Source: Pyropia yezoensis
Lineage: Eukaryota > Rhodophyta > Bangiophyceae > Bangiales > Bangiaceae
Length of the DNA: 64,000 bases
Reading direction: 5' to 3'
Assembly: GCA_009829735.1 (NCBI GenBank)
Contig: CM020618.1
Span: 22,801,346-22,865,345, forward strand
In this document: positions 7,439-19,000 of the stretch, piece after piece
Layout: every line of letters starts with the position of its first letter
Position numbering within the stretch: position 1 is the stretch's first letter
Made by a program: the position numbers and the translations under genes
Notes under the pieces: generated by a model
Databases searched by the model: none
What the model was told of the DNA's origin: nothing
What the model saw: the letters and a program-made list of their open reading frames with translations, nothing else

Positions 7439-10400
7439 CGCTGTGCTAGCGTCAAGGGGAGGGCTGCCCGAGAGCCCCAGCACGTGCTCCAGCATCACGT
7501 GCTTGGCTGGGAAAATACACACAACTCGACTGTAAATACGACAAGTCAGAGTATCGTGCTTTTCTATAAAATGCCCGGACACCGTGCTGCGGCGTTTCTC
7601 ATGTCGGAGGTGGACCACCAAGTCGCGAGGGCATGGGCAGCCAATGGCAGCTTGGGCAACCCAGGCCTGTCCACGTGTCTGAGCCTGCTGCCGGTACTCT
7701 GGTGAGTGCCGTTGACCAAGGCCAGACCTCGCGGGAGAGGTGTCCATATTGATGCAAGTTGTCTTCTTGCCTGGTGGCCCTGTCTCTGCGATCGATCGAA
7801 GCTCGTTCCCAACAGACTCAGCGTGAATGGGATCCGCAGCATTTCAAAGTTTACCCTTTACATTTCCTGGCACATTGCGATATTTGATGAGATCGACTGA
7901 TGAAGGCTCGACAGCCACACAATGACAAGCCTCGAGTTGACAGGCCACTATTTGAAATCCGTGGAGTGCTTCTGGTGGCGGATTGTCCGTCACCGTCGTC
8001 GCCTCCTCTACCGACGTCGCAGCGATCTGGCTGCGGGACGGCTGCTGGCGATCGGAGGCGGCGGCGGCGGCGGCGGCGGGAACGTTGGTGACGGCGGCGG
8101 CAGCGACGATGGTGACGATCATGATGTGCTGTCGTAGTGCTCGCCGTCCGTCTTTTTGGCGGCGGTGGGTGTCCGAGGCGACGGTGGCGGCGGCCCCGTC
8201 CGCGGCAATGACGGCGTTTGACGGTCGTGACGTCGGTGGGCGTCAGCGTCGGCGGTGGCGGTCGATGGCCACCTCGACGGCAACGGCAGGTGTGCTCGTC
8301 TGTGGTGGTGGAGGGGGGGGGGGTGGGGGGGGGGGGCGGAGGAGTGGGGGGGGGGGGGGGGTGGAGGGGGGGAGGGGAGTGGAGGGGGGGGGGGGAGGGG
8401 CTGTGGTGGCTGTGGGTGGTGGGCGACGGTGGGGGGGGGAATGATTGCTGTGGTTGTGGTGGTGAGCGACGGTGGGGGGGGGGGATGGTTTCCATGATGT
8501 TTGATGGGGTGTCGGCGGTGGAGGGGGTCGTCGTGGCGGCGTCGATGATCATCTGCGGTGGCGGAAAGGGCGGGTGCGTTCATTCACGGCGGCAAGGGGT
8601 GTCCACGTACGTGGCGATTTAGGTGGGGGGAGGTGCACGACGGTGGTAGTGGTTTGATGAGGGGACGGGGGGGGGCTGCTGCGGCTGTGATGTTGGGGGC
8701 GGGTACGGGGGGGATTGCCTTGAGGGTGACGGGCGGGGGGGTACGGTGGTGAGGGGAGGTATACGGAGGGTGGAGGGACTTGTTGGTAGAGCGCTCGTGA
8801 TGGGGGGGGTGGTGGATGCTTGGAGAAGTGGTGGGTGGTAGGAAGGGGGAGGGTTGTGGGGGGTGTGGAGGAGGGGGGGAGGGTGCTTGAGTAGGTGGGG
8901 TTCTTGGGGGGAGTAGGTGCTCGGGGGGGGGGTGGGTCATTGGGGGCGACCCCGCCGCCTCTTGTTTTTTATCACTAGTTTTTTCCATGTTTTCTTTTCC
9001 CGTAGCGTTGAAGTGGTGGGCGAGTTTTATGGCTGGTCGTCGTGGCTGCTTGGCAGGTGCGAGGGACTGCGGCGGTGGCGGCGGTGGGCTGCGGCGGTCG
9101 TGGACGGGGACGGTTGCGGGGATGTCGTCGCTGTGGCAGTCTTTCGCGGCGGTTTTCCGCCGCGGTGCTGCTCGTGGCCGCCCCCAGATGTGACGACAGC
9201 GGTATGGGGGTAGCGGCGGCGTCGATTGTGCTCTGGGGGTGCAGGCGAGCGGCGACGGCGGTTGCGGCTGGGGGGGGTGGTGACGGTCGCTGCTGCGGGC
9301 TGGGTTAATGGGAGGAGAACGAGCGGCGGCTGTGGAGGTGCTACCGCTGGGGACGCTGTTTGTCCTCGTCCGTCGTGGTGGAGGAGTGGTGGGGGGGGTG
9401 GACACGACTGCGTTGGCGTGCTGACGGGGGCCGGCGGAGGGGACAGCTGTTGTCGTCGTGGTAGGAGTTGGGGGGGTTGGCCATGATTGTGCCGGCTGTG
9501 GGGGGAAGACGGTAAGAGGCGCTCGACGTCGGGGGGGGGAGGGGGAAGGCCGCAGAGTGCTCGTAATCGTGCAGCTTGTTTGGATACTGTGGGGGGGCTT
9601 GTGCTGGGGGGAGCTTCGTGCTGGGGGGGGGGCGGGTTTTAGGTAGGGGGAGGGGGGGGCTGGGGGAAGGGCGGGGATGCAGGGGTAGTGGGGTCGCCAC
9701 CGCAGAGTCCTTTTTGTTTGCACAACTGCTCTACTTCAATATTCTATTTCTCCCCGAGTGTTTGTGACAGGAACGCTTCGTGCTTGTTCGTGATGGTGGG
9801 GATCGTCTGTGGAGGCGCCGCGGAGGTGGGCTCGTAGAGTAACGGGTAAAGTGACGGGCGAATTCCCCCTGCCGCCGGGCGCCCCCCTCACGGGTGGCTG
9901 CACGGGGCGACGGCGACGTTGCCGGCGGCTGCGGCGCCTCGGCGCGCGCGGCCGCCGGCTCCACCGGGCGCCCGCGCGCGAGGCCTCTCGTCCGTGGCGG
10001 CGGCGGCCGCTTGCGCACGCCACGGGCGACGGCGGCGGCGGGCGTCGCGGCCGCGGCGGCCGCATCGGAAGTGACGAGGCCAGTCGCCGTGGCAGGGGTG
10101 CGGGGTGCAGCGACCGCAGCGCGGGACATAGTGGAGGCGGCTGGCGGCGGTGGTGCTCGGGCTGTGAGTGCCACCTCCCCCCACCGCACCCAGCCGCAGC
10201 GAGGGGGGCGCCGCCGGTCGGGCGGGCGACCCCGCCTCCGGGGGCGCCCGCGGCTGCGGCAGCGGCGTTTGCGGTGGCGGTGGCGGCGGCGGCGGTGGGG
10301 ATGGTGGCTGTTGCGGCGGATATGGCGGCGGCGGCGGCGGCAGGGACGCGGTCGCGGCGGCGGCGGCGGCGCCCCTGCCCCTCCCGCCCGTCCGCCCCCC

Positions 10401-11460
10401 CCCCCGCTGCGCGGCCAGGATGCGCACGCGCGACGGCGACGGCGGAGTTGCGCAAGGTCGCTCAGCGGCTGGCGGGCCTCCCCAGGCCGCCCTCCTCGCC
10501 CTTCCGCGCCCCCGCGGCCGGCTCAGCCACGTCAGCCGCCACCCGACGAGGAGCTTCGCGGTACCACCGCCTATCGGACCGACCAGGGGAGGCAGCAGTG
10601 GCAGTGGCAGGTGCGGCAGTGGCAGTGGTTCATATACTTCGTCTTTTTCTCTGTCAACGCCTGACCCTCCTCAGAAATACACGCACGCGCTCCGCTTCGC
10701 GACGGCCAGATGGCAGGCGCAACGCCAGCCGAAGTCTGCCACCCCTACATGCTACCCGTTGCTCCTTCCACAACACCAGCTAACCTCCCCCGCGTCCCTC
10801 CCACCCCCCCCCCACGCCCCCCTCTCCCCCAGCTCACGCATCCAGCAACACGGCAGCGACAACATAGGGGTGGGAGCCAAAAGGAGTCTCGGCTAGGTGA
10901 CGGGCCACTGGCCGCCGCGGCCTACCTGCGGACGCCACCACGGCGGGGGTGGGTCACTCACGCTGAACCCACCGCGACCAACCGCACCCCCGCCGCCCCC
11001 ACCCCATTCTCTATCATCGGCACACCCGCTCCAAGCGCCACCAATTCTCCCCCCCCCGTGGCGGCCCGGCGGCGACGGCGCCAGCGCAATACCGCCGCCG
11101 CCCTCCCCCCCACCGCAGAGGCTATGCTTGCGCCACCCGCCTGCCAATGAGTCTCTTCCCCCCAGCCCCCACCCGCCCCCTACCTGCTGCCGCCGCCACC
11201 GCCCCAGCCCACCTCGACAGTTGCGGGCGCCAACGCGGCCGTGGCCGCCTCGGCATCGTCACCGCCGCCGCCGCCAGCGCCTCGGCGCCACCGCCAACTC
11301 CGCCGCCACTCCTACCGCTGCCGCTGCCACCGCCGCTGCCATTGCCGCGAAAGCTCTCGCTGACGGAGCAGCACATGGGGGGGGAGAAGGTTGAGGTGGC
11401 GAGGATGGTGGGGTGACGACGGTGGCGGATGTGGGCGGTGGACAGTGAGGGGGACGACGG
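7439..11460. other. G/C-rich low-complexity region, no supported gene
   Basis: Strongly strand-biased simple sequence: G-rich on the plus strand from about 7950 to 9700 and GC-rich (GGC/GCC-type) from about 9800 to 11390. Long Pro-, Ala- or Gly-rich frames are open on several frames of both strands, as expected from composition alone. None has a domain motif or a convincing start context. A TATAAAA-like element at 7566-7572 lies in a segment with an inverted counterpart near 25125-25165. Confidence 0.5.
8308..8490 (+). repeat. Poly-G / GGT-GGA low-complexity tract
   Basis: Runs of up to about 16 consecutive G separated by single T, A or C bases. It has dense G-quadruplex potential on the plus strand. 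Similar tracts occur at 58630-58730 and 59631-59655. Run lengths are likely to be unreliable in any assembly. Confidence 0.8.
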
Positions 11461-11850
11461 TGCGTGCTCCCGGAAGAAAAAGCTTCTGGTAGCTGCCAAT
11501 GGTCAATGGGTGCTTCTGGGCCTCACGCGGGAGATCACCATAAAAAATGGGTGCTAAATATTCTTGTACAGCGTGTTCCGTGGTTATTCTTGCGATAGGA
11601 CGCTCGACTGGAGTGCCGGAGGGAGACCCATCCATTCCGAGGTCCCACGAAGCCACGAAGTCGATACAGGCGCCGGAGAAGGCTATCGCAGCCTCCTCGA
11701 AGTGGCCGGTGTGTGTGCCATGGTGGGAAGGCGATCAGTCGGACATGGGTTCTCTGCAGAGCGACCTCACGTCATTGCCGAAAAACAGCACACGACTCTG
11801 TTTCTGACGCGAACAATCAACGTCCCCGAGGTTCCCATAACACGAGAGAA
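11461..11850 (-). pseudogene. Coding-like remnant, unrecognised
   Basis: This stretch drops to ordinary composition between GC-rich low-complexity DNA and family B. On the minus strand about 60 residues (FEEAAIAFSGACIDFVASWD, then the segment reading EHAVQEYLAPIFYGDLPREA) look like real globular protein. They are preceded, across an in-frame stop, by a further plausible piece (VLFFGNDVRSLCREPMSD). I do not recognise the protein. It may be an eroded gene or exons of a spliced one. Supported only by residue composition. Confidence 0.3.
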
Positions 11851-12165
11851 TGGGAGATCCTCTGTTGATCAACTGTTCTTTGCTTGTCCAATGGCAAGCC
11901 GCTATGAAACTCCAACTTGTGGAGGGCAGCGTCCAAAGCTCCTTGACGCGGTCTGGAGGCTGCGGCGTTCCGAGCCCATTTCAGGCGTGGCTGGTGTCTG
12001 CGGCTGCAGCTTTCCAGCCAATTGGCGGCAGGGGCGCCCCCAGTGCCTCAGTTAGCAGATGGATCGGCCGGAAGCCGACCTGGGGAATCGTAACGTGCGG
12101 CGTTTGCACCCCATTCTAGAGGGCCACCCGGCGCGGTGCGCAGGTATTTTCAGCGAATAAGTGGG

Positions 12166-12528
12166 TGTAGCACAATAGGAATCCGTCTCACGTCCACTCT
12201 CAGGGAACACTCACCAAGGGGGATCGGCACCAACGTCACCGGGAGGCCAAGGTTGCTGTCCTTGGAGCGCAAGCCACGGGACCAAGATGGGAGCCCAAAT
12301 GGGAGGGGTTTGTTGTTCTACCTTGGCCGGCGGTGGATTCGCCACCGGCCCCCTCGTTATAAACCCTCGGAGACACTACTAACTACCCTCCACCCCAAGA
12401 TGCAAGTCCCTCTGGTCATACGTAACTTATAGATACCGTGACCAGTACGGACTCTCAAATTGAAAGTTAAGGATTAGAAGTAGCCCCCCTAATATTAGGG
12501 TCACAATACGGACAACCATATTGCTACA
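12166..12528 (-). repeat. Family B left LTR (3' LTR of the minus-strand element)
   Basis: 363 bp, TGTAGCA...TGCTACA. A plus-strand TTATAAA at 12357-12363 points toward the antisense gene and could be its core promoter; on the minus strand the same region reads as a weaker TATA-like site. Confidence 0.93.
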
Positions 12529-13114
12529 TATCCCCCCCTTAGATTCGGCCCGTCCTCGGGTCGAGTTGCATTCGGGTTACCGAATGTAAGTGGGTCGCGT
12601 GACTGTTTACCCGTCGGGTGGGGCTTTGCGCCCCGTCGCGACAGACACCCCTTTTCGAGGTTGTCCGAGGGGGGTGCCCCCCTTTGTGTGGTACACACAC
12701 GATCCGTTTTCCGGACCGTTAATTTCCCGATGCGGGTTTTTGTTCACGACCCCCCTTTCCGAGGGGTGGTGCAAGCGGATCCGCCACCAGGTGCCTGGTG
12801 GTAGGGGGGCCCCTCTCGTGTGGACGATTGAGTGGGGGGCGGGGGCTGCCCGCGTTGCGTGGGGGCGGTTGGGGGTGACCCCCCTTTGCTTACCCCGTGT
12901 GTGGGGGTGGCCCCGTCCCGCCCAGGTGCCTGGGTGGAGCGCGTTCGTAGCCCCGTGGGGCGCGGGTCGACCCGCGTGTTTGTGGCGCTTCTCGTAGCCG
13001 TTTGTGGTCATAAGCGCGGGTGCCCGCGCTTCCCTGGCTCGTCCCGGTTATCCCACCGTACCGGGTCGTAGCCGTCGACGGCTTGTGGGCGCGGGGGACT
13101 CCGCACCCGTTATC
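12529..13114 (+). promoter_or_regulatory. Polypurine tract and aORF leader of family B
   Basis: The minus strand is a purine run (TAAGGGGGGGATA at 12529-12541) abutting the LTR, the expected polypurine tract. The rest is an untranslated leader for the plus-strand aORF. It is full of short-loop inverted repeats, for example AGCGCGGG-TG-CCCGCGCT at 13013-13030 and GGGTCGACCC near 12965. A frame in phase with the aORF is open from 13004 but has no ATG before 13115. Confidence 0.6.
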
Positions 13115-15565
13115 ATGTCCTATCCCCAGGTGCTTGAAGAGGAGGAAGACCTCCTGATCGGGGAGGAGATGGAGGACGACGACGCGCCTGTCGGTCCCGA
13201 CGCCGCGCGTTACGGGGTGAGCTCGTCTGACGACGACGCGCCTGCTGTGTCCGTCCGTCTGTCGGCCGGAGGACTGTCGTCCGTGTGCAGCGGCACGACG
13301 GTGCCGTCGGCCGGAGGTCAACCCGGCGGTCAACCGCGCGTGGCGGCTTCTACCCCCTCTCTGCCGGCTGCCCGGATGGAGCCTGGTGCCGGTGCCGGCT
13401 CACCGCAGCTACCTCAAGATGGTCCGCCCTGCGGCAGAGGTGGCGACCCGCAGCCGACTCCGGCTGGTCAAGGTGGTCCGGGTGTCCGGGCGGTGACTCC
13501 TCGAGGCGGTCCCGACGTTGACGCGGGTGGTGGTGGCGGTGCGACACCCGGTGCGGCGGGTCAAGACGGTGCGGGTGTCCGCACGGCCGGGGCTCCGGCT
13601 CCGGAGGCTGTCCAAGTGCCTTCCCCTTCCGAGGCGGGGGCTACGTCGACGGGTGGTGCCGGCGCCGGTACCATACCTGCGGTGCCGCGGGTGTCGAGCG
13701 GTCAAGACGCTCCTTCTCCCATGGCGGTTGACACCGGGAGTTACTCCGGGCGGGCGCCCGCCCTTCTTCTTCCTCCTCGGCCTCGTCCATCTCCGACGTC
13801 GGCCCCTCTGCCGGTGGTGCGTCCCCCGGCGCCCCCGATTCTTCCTGGTCCTGCCCGGGTAGCCCCGTTGGGTGGCGGCGTCGCCGTGGCGGCGGGTCAA
13901 CCCGCCATGTCGGTGTCCGACCTGGTGGCTCGGGTTCGAGGCCTCACGGTGCAAGAGTCGATGGAGTCCGATGGGCGTATGCGGGTGGACTTCCACCTGG
14001 TGCATCCCCGTGGAGAGTCCTCCCGGCGCGTCAAGGTGGACCCGTGCTGGGAGCGGGAGTTGGTGGGGCTGGTCAACCAGCCGAACGCGGTCCGGGTGGA
14101 ACACCATTGGATCCTGAGTCAGCCGGACGACCGGCATGCGCAGCTCTGGCGCACCCGGGTGGGACGGGGTGAGGTCTACCTCGACCCCAACTTCGGGGTC
14201 TGCGACTTGATTGCCCCCGCGTTGCCGCGGGAGATTGACTACCCGGCTAGTGCTCGGGGGATTGCGGCGGCGGCGGAGCCGGTTGCGTTTGGGGAGACGG
14301 TGAGCCGTACCGGTCGGTATCCCGACTTTGACTACTACCCGGGGGAACCCCCGTATCTGTCGTTGACGGCTCCCTACCCGCCCATGGCGGGGTTGAAGTC
14401 GGCGTCGAGTTGGCGACGTAACCATGGTGTCATGGCCGATGCGTTCCGCACGGATATAACGTGTGCGTTGCAGACCGGCAACGGTCGTGCTCCGGTGTAC
14501 ACTCCCGTGCGCCCGCCGCTATGGCAGGAGGGGTGGGAACCCGCCCCTGCTTTCCGGTTTGACACCGGCTCCTGCCTTCGCTACTTCGGGAGTGTGTTGG
14601 CCTCGCGACCGGTCCACCCGTTGCAGGGTACCTTCACCCTTGAGGTTACCCTCGGGCAGGCTTCATCCTTCTTGCTGTCCGTCCGCCGGCAGGGTCGTCT
14701 GTTTCATCTTCCGACGGGTGTCCGTCGGCACATCGCGCAGTTGGGCGTGGATCTGATAGCTGCCAAGACCGGGTTGGCCCGGGAGTTCGAAGCCCTGCTG
14801 GCTGTTCACGATGCCGTGAACTGGGCTGGGGTGTTGGCCCTTCCCCCGTACCGGGACCCGCAGGCTGGGGCTTCCCCCTTGCCTCGTCACTCGTTGCGTG
14901 TCCGGCGTACTCAGCCGGGTGAGCCTAGATGCCATGGGTGGGCGTCCACCGAGGCCGTTCCTGACCTGGGTATTCCCATGGTTATCCATGACCCTCTTCA
15001 GGTCCTTGCTCCGTGGTTCGGTAACCCGATGCCGGCGGCGGTTGGCCGTCGTCCCCGAGAGTGGGGCTCTGTGGGTGGGGAGCGTGAGGTGTCCCGTCGT
15101 CGGGCGGAGTACCGCCGTGGTTACGGTGGAGCCCCTTCGGTAGGGTCCTACCGGGCCTCGTATCAGGTGCCACCGGCTCCGGTGGTAGCCGTGTCGGCTC
15201 CTGTGGCTCCTCTGGCTGCGTCAGTGTCACCTCCCGCCCCTGTCCTACATGACGGGGGTCCCCGTCTCTGGTATGAGGGCGTTGACGCCCTTGTTACCCG
15301 CGCAATGCGTGGGGGTCTCTCTGTTAGCTGGGGGGATATCCCCCCAGGTGCTGCGCTGGTTGGGTCAGCGCGTTGCTTCGGTGGCGTGCTGGACCGCCTC
15401 CAGAAGGCTCTGGAGGACGTGGAGGCTGGCCGCAGCACCCTCGTCCAGCTATGCACCGAGGTAACTCGGGTGGTCGACCGTCGTGACATTGCCGACCGGT
15501 GGAGCACGGAGGTATACGCGCTTACGCGTGAGTGGCCTCCCTCGGGCAGTGGGTCTACCCACTGA
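13115..15565 (+). CDS. Antisense ORF (aORF) protein of Ty3/gypsy family B, 816 aa, unknown function
   Basis: An intact gene convergent with pol, starting at the first in-frame ATG (13115, MSYPQVLEEEEDLLIGEEME) and ending TGA. The N-terminal third (about 1-265) is acidic and then Gly/Pro/Ala-rich. A folded-looking middle (about 265-640) contains FHLP at 530-533 and HDAVNW at 565-570. These align in order and spacing with CHLP and HKFIEW of the family A aORF, and FGSV precedes the first motif in both. A basic patch (SRRRAEYRRGY) and a Pro/Val-rich linker lead to a helical C-terminus (about 720-816). The position between chromodomain and 3' LTR is the same as in family A. I do not recognise the family; homology to the family A protein is judged by eye and is weak. 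Confidence 0.85.
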   Translation: MSYPQVLEEEEDLLIGEEMEDDDAPVGPDAARYGVSSSDDDAPAVSVRLSAGGLSSVCSGTTVPSAGGQPGGQPRVAASTPSLPAARMEPGAGAGSPQLPQDGPPCGRGGDPQPTPAGQGGPGVRAVTPRGGPDVDAGGGGGATPGAAGQDGAGVRTAGAPAPEAVQVPSPSEAGATSTGGAGAGTIPAVPRVSSGQDAPSPMAVDTGSYSGRAPALLLPPRPRPSPTSAPLPVVRPPAPPILPGPARVAPLGGGVAVAAGQPAMSVSDLVARVRGLTVQESMESDGRMRVDFHLVHPRGESSRRVKVDPCWERELVGLVNQPNAVRVEHHWILSQPDDRHAQLWRTRVGRGEVYLDPNFGVCDLIAPALPREIDYPASARGIAAAAEPVAFGETVSRTGRYPDFDYYPGEPPYLSLTAPYPPMAGLKSASSWRRNHGVMADAFRTDITCALQTGNGRAPVYTPVRPPLWQEGWEPAPAFRFDTGSCLRYFGSVLASRPVHPLQGTFTLEVTLGQASSFLLSVRRQGRLFHLPTGVRRHIAQLGVDLIAAKTGLAREFEALLAVHDAVNWAGVLALPPYRDPQAGASPLPRHSLRVRRTQPGEPRCHGWASTEAVPDLGIPMVIHDPLQVLAPWFGNPMPAAVGRRPREWGSVGGEREVSRRRAEYRRGYGGAPSVGSYRASYQVPPAPVVAVSAPVAPLAASVSPPAPVLHDGGPRLWYEGVDALVTRAMRGGLSVSWGDIPPGAALVGSARCFGGVLDRLQKALEDVEAGRSTLVQLCTEVTRVVDRRDIADRWSTEVYALTREWPPSGSGSTH

Positions 15566-16044
15566 GGAGTGCTATTGTTTGTGCGGGAGAGGGCCCCGGC
15601 AACCCTTATGGTAGCCGGGTAGTAGCGAGTATAAACTCATCCCCCTTTGGGGGCATTGCTTGCCTCTGTTTTCTGCCCTGGGGAGTACCCCTTCTGGCTC
15701 AGTGGTGCCTTGCCTCCCGTCCAACTTCTTCCGGTTGGTTCATGCTTGGGGAGGTCATCCTCCCTCACTTGGTGTCTTGGCTTGGGGAGGTCATCCTCCC
15801 GTGTAAGCCCCCTAGTTACTTCGATATTATCGGAGTTAGCCTTTACCTTTAAGTTAACTTATTAAGGTTCAGGTTTTACTTAGTTACCTAAGCTTAGCTC
15901 TACTTAGTTACCTAAGCTTGGTTCGACTTAGAAACCTAAGTCTGATTTGACTTAGAAACCTAAGTCTGCCGTAACCATGTCACACCCTACTTAGTAGGTA
16001 TAAGCCTCACCCCCCAACAGCCGAAGTCGGTATCGGTTGGGTTG
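15566..16044. other. Intergenic spacer between convergent aORF and pol
   Basis: About 480 bp where the plus-strand aORF and the minus-strand pol end toward each other. The right half is AT-richer and holds the 24-bp repeats described separately. It probably contains the 3' ends of both transcripts; no polyadenylation signal was assigned with confidence. Confidence 0.6.
15878..16004. repeat. Tandem 24-bp palindromic repeats between aORF and pol
   Basis: The core ACTTAGNNACCTAAG starts at 15878, 15902, 15926 and 15950, an exact 24-bp period. A diverged fifth copy starts at 15989. Each unit is itself an inverted repeat (ACTTAG...CTAAGT) with a 4-base loop. Diverged versions survive in the decayed relative at about 40415-40500, so the cluster is a standing part of the element. 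Confidence 0.85.
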
Positions 16045-19000
16045 TTACAGTAGGCGTCGTCGCCTCATGTAAGGCATGAGGAGTTGGCGGGGTATGTTTG
16101 CCGCCTGTTCCCAGGTGGGTGAGTCGTATCCGACCCACATAACCTTGACGTACCAGGGTCCTGGTAGGTCCGGGTCGGTGTGTCCGACCACGCTCTCTAC
16201 TTGGTATGGAATGCCATCCGGTCCCACCGGGTCATCTGATCGGTGGGTTGTAAGGGCTTCATGTAGCAACCCAGCCGGTACCGGCTGAGGCTGTTCCGGC
16301 TTCGGAGCAGGTGTGACATCATTCATACTGATGCGTTGGATCTCCGTATCGGAGTGTAAGATAACAGAGTGGTCATCTCTGTGGAGGATCTGGTACGGTC
16401 CCTTGACCGGTTGCATAAGCTTGTTCCCTCGGAACTTCTGGTGTCTGATATAGACCCAGTCACCTGTCACCAGGGTTGCGTTGCGCACCCGTAGTCGGGC
16501 GTCGAAGTTCTTCTTATACCGAAGTTGTGTTCTGTCAAGGGCACCCTTGAGCTTAGGAATCATCCACGATAGCTTGGCCAACCAAGCTAGGTGGATGCGT
16601 TCGGCGGGTCGGCCCTTCGGTGTATCATACCGAGTGCACCTGCCGGGTGGCAGCGTCAAGTTACCGACGCCTAGTGGCATGACCCACTCCAGCGGAGCAA
16701 TGTTTGTGCTCCGATGTGGCCTGGCATTGTATGCCAGGGTGAGTACGGACAGAAGCCTGTCCCAAGTGTTCGTGTGCTCGGCCACGTAGCACTGTAGCAT
16801 CTTGACGATGGTGCGGTTGAACCGCTCCACCTGCCCGTTGGACTGCGGGTGGTAGTCGGATGCCCGACGTGGTTCGATACCGAACATGCCCAGGACCTTA
16901 GTGCAGAATGCTGACGTAAGGTTTGCTCCGTTATCGGAGAGGAGTTGCTTCATGACTCCGTATGCACTGATCCAGTGGTCAACCACTGCGTTCATAATCG
17001 TGTATGCCGTATCATTCGGGATGGCTGCCGCTCGTGACAGCTTGGTGAATCGGTCAGACATGACCAGGATGTACCTGTTCCCTTCTTCCGTTACCGGAAG
17101 TGGCCCGAGTATGTCGATAGCGACTTGCTCGTTGGGCCCATCGGGTGGGAACAGTTTCATGGCAGACGCCTGCCTATGTAGACTCATGCGGTTACGCGCA
17201 CAGGGGTGGCATCCCCTTACGTGGTCGACCACGTCGACGGCCATTGCTGGCCAGTAGAAGAACCTTCGCATTGCTGCGAACATACGTGAACCCCCCGGGT
17301 GTCCGGCTGTAGGGTTCTCATGTTCTCGTTCCATGACGGCTTGCCGTAAGGACACGGGAACCACGACTTGATGTCGTCCATCGGCGGGTGCCCGCCGGTA
17401 TATGAGTCCGTCTTCGTTCTCGGAGAAGATGCCGGCCGTACCGGCCAGTAGGTTAGCACGATGACGTCTACAGTCATCGTCGTTGGCCTGTGCCTCGCGG
17501 AAGTCCGCGAGGGTCAATGGGCACGCAAGGTGTGCCATGGTATGGTCAACCATACCCTGGGTAGCATTACCCACCATGCACACCGGTACTACCGGGATGT
17601 CCTCGTCCACCGGGCGGGTATCCCCGCTCGGGGTGTCGAGTCGAGACAACGCGTCTCCGAGGTGGTGGGTTGACCCAGCCTTATACACCGTGCGGTAGTC
17701 GTGCTCGGCCATCTTCAGCCTCCATCGGGCTAGCCTCCCATGGCTATCGGAATCCTTGTCACCAAGGTTGAGGAGCCATCGTAGGGGTTCGTGGTCGGAC
17801 CTCACGATAAACCTGGAGCCCTCCAGGTATGGACGGAGCAGTTGCACTGCCCATATAACTCCGAGGCATTCACGCTCGGTGGCACTATAGTTCCGCTCAG
17901 CCGGGTTGAGTGTCCGGCTGAAGTACCCTACCGGACGTAGGTCCGGGATAACGTTATCGGTACCGATCAACGTCTCTCCCTGTAACAGGGTGCATCCCAC
18001 TTGTGTATCACACGCATCGACATCGATGACGAAGGTACCCCGTCTATGCGGTAACGCAAGGACGGGTGGGGCTAGTAGGGTTCGCTTCAGCGACTCGAAA
18101 GCCTCCTCTTCGCTAGGCGAAGGGGGTTGGAGTACCTTGGGTAAGGTACTGCTCGTAAGAACCGTTAACGGTTTAGCTATCCGAGCGAAGTCCTTGACGA
18201 ACCGTCGGTATACATTGCACATTCCCAGGAAGCTCTTGAGCTGCGTCTGGGTGTTAGGGAACCGGGCATCCCGGAGTGCCCGGGTATTGGCTTCGAGTAC
18301 CCCTAGCTTACCAGGGGTTATCTGGTGGCCCAGATACTCGACCGTCTGTTGGAAGAAGGCGCACTTCTTCAGACGCAGGGTTACCCCGGCGTTCCTCAAG
18401 AGGGTAAGTACCTCGTCAACATGTTGTACATGGTCATCCATGTTACGCGAGAAGACGATGACGTCATCGAGGTACACTAGGCAGTTACGCCACTTCACCC
18501 CCGACAGTATGATGTCGATAGCCCGCTGGAATGTAGCGGGGGCGTTGGACAATCCGAAGGGCATCCTTAGGAACTCGTACACTCCACTGTGACAGACGAA
18601 TGCCGTCTTGGGGATATCCTCGTCCGCCACCGGGATCTGCCAGTATCCGGCATTGCAGTCGATGGTGGTAAACACCGTAGCCTCCCCCAGGGAGTCGATG
18701 CATTCATCCATCCTTGGTAAAGGGTATGAGTCCTTCTTGGTAACCAAGTTGAGGCGTCGATAATCGATGCAAAACCGAGGAGTTTGATCCTTCTTCGGCA
18801 CAATAACGACTGGGGCACCCCATTCCGACATCGAAGGTCGGATCACCTTAGCTTCACTCATCCTCTTCACTTCTCCATCAACGATCTCTCGTTGCATAGG
18901 TCCCGCTCGGTGCGGTTGTGAGCGGGCGGGTCGTGCGCCTGGTACCAGGTCTATACGATGTTGGGTTGCCCCAATGGTCCCCAAGGCCCCGCCTGTCCAC

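Noticed and set aside
8584-9723. 379-residue Pro-rich open frame on the minus strand
   Set aside because: It is the complement of a G-rich simple sequence; no domain, and alternative frames are equally open.
9731-10783. Overlapping Ala/Arg/Pro-rich frames on both strands
   Set aside because: All frames are open at once because of GGC/GCC composition. No motif or start context favours one.
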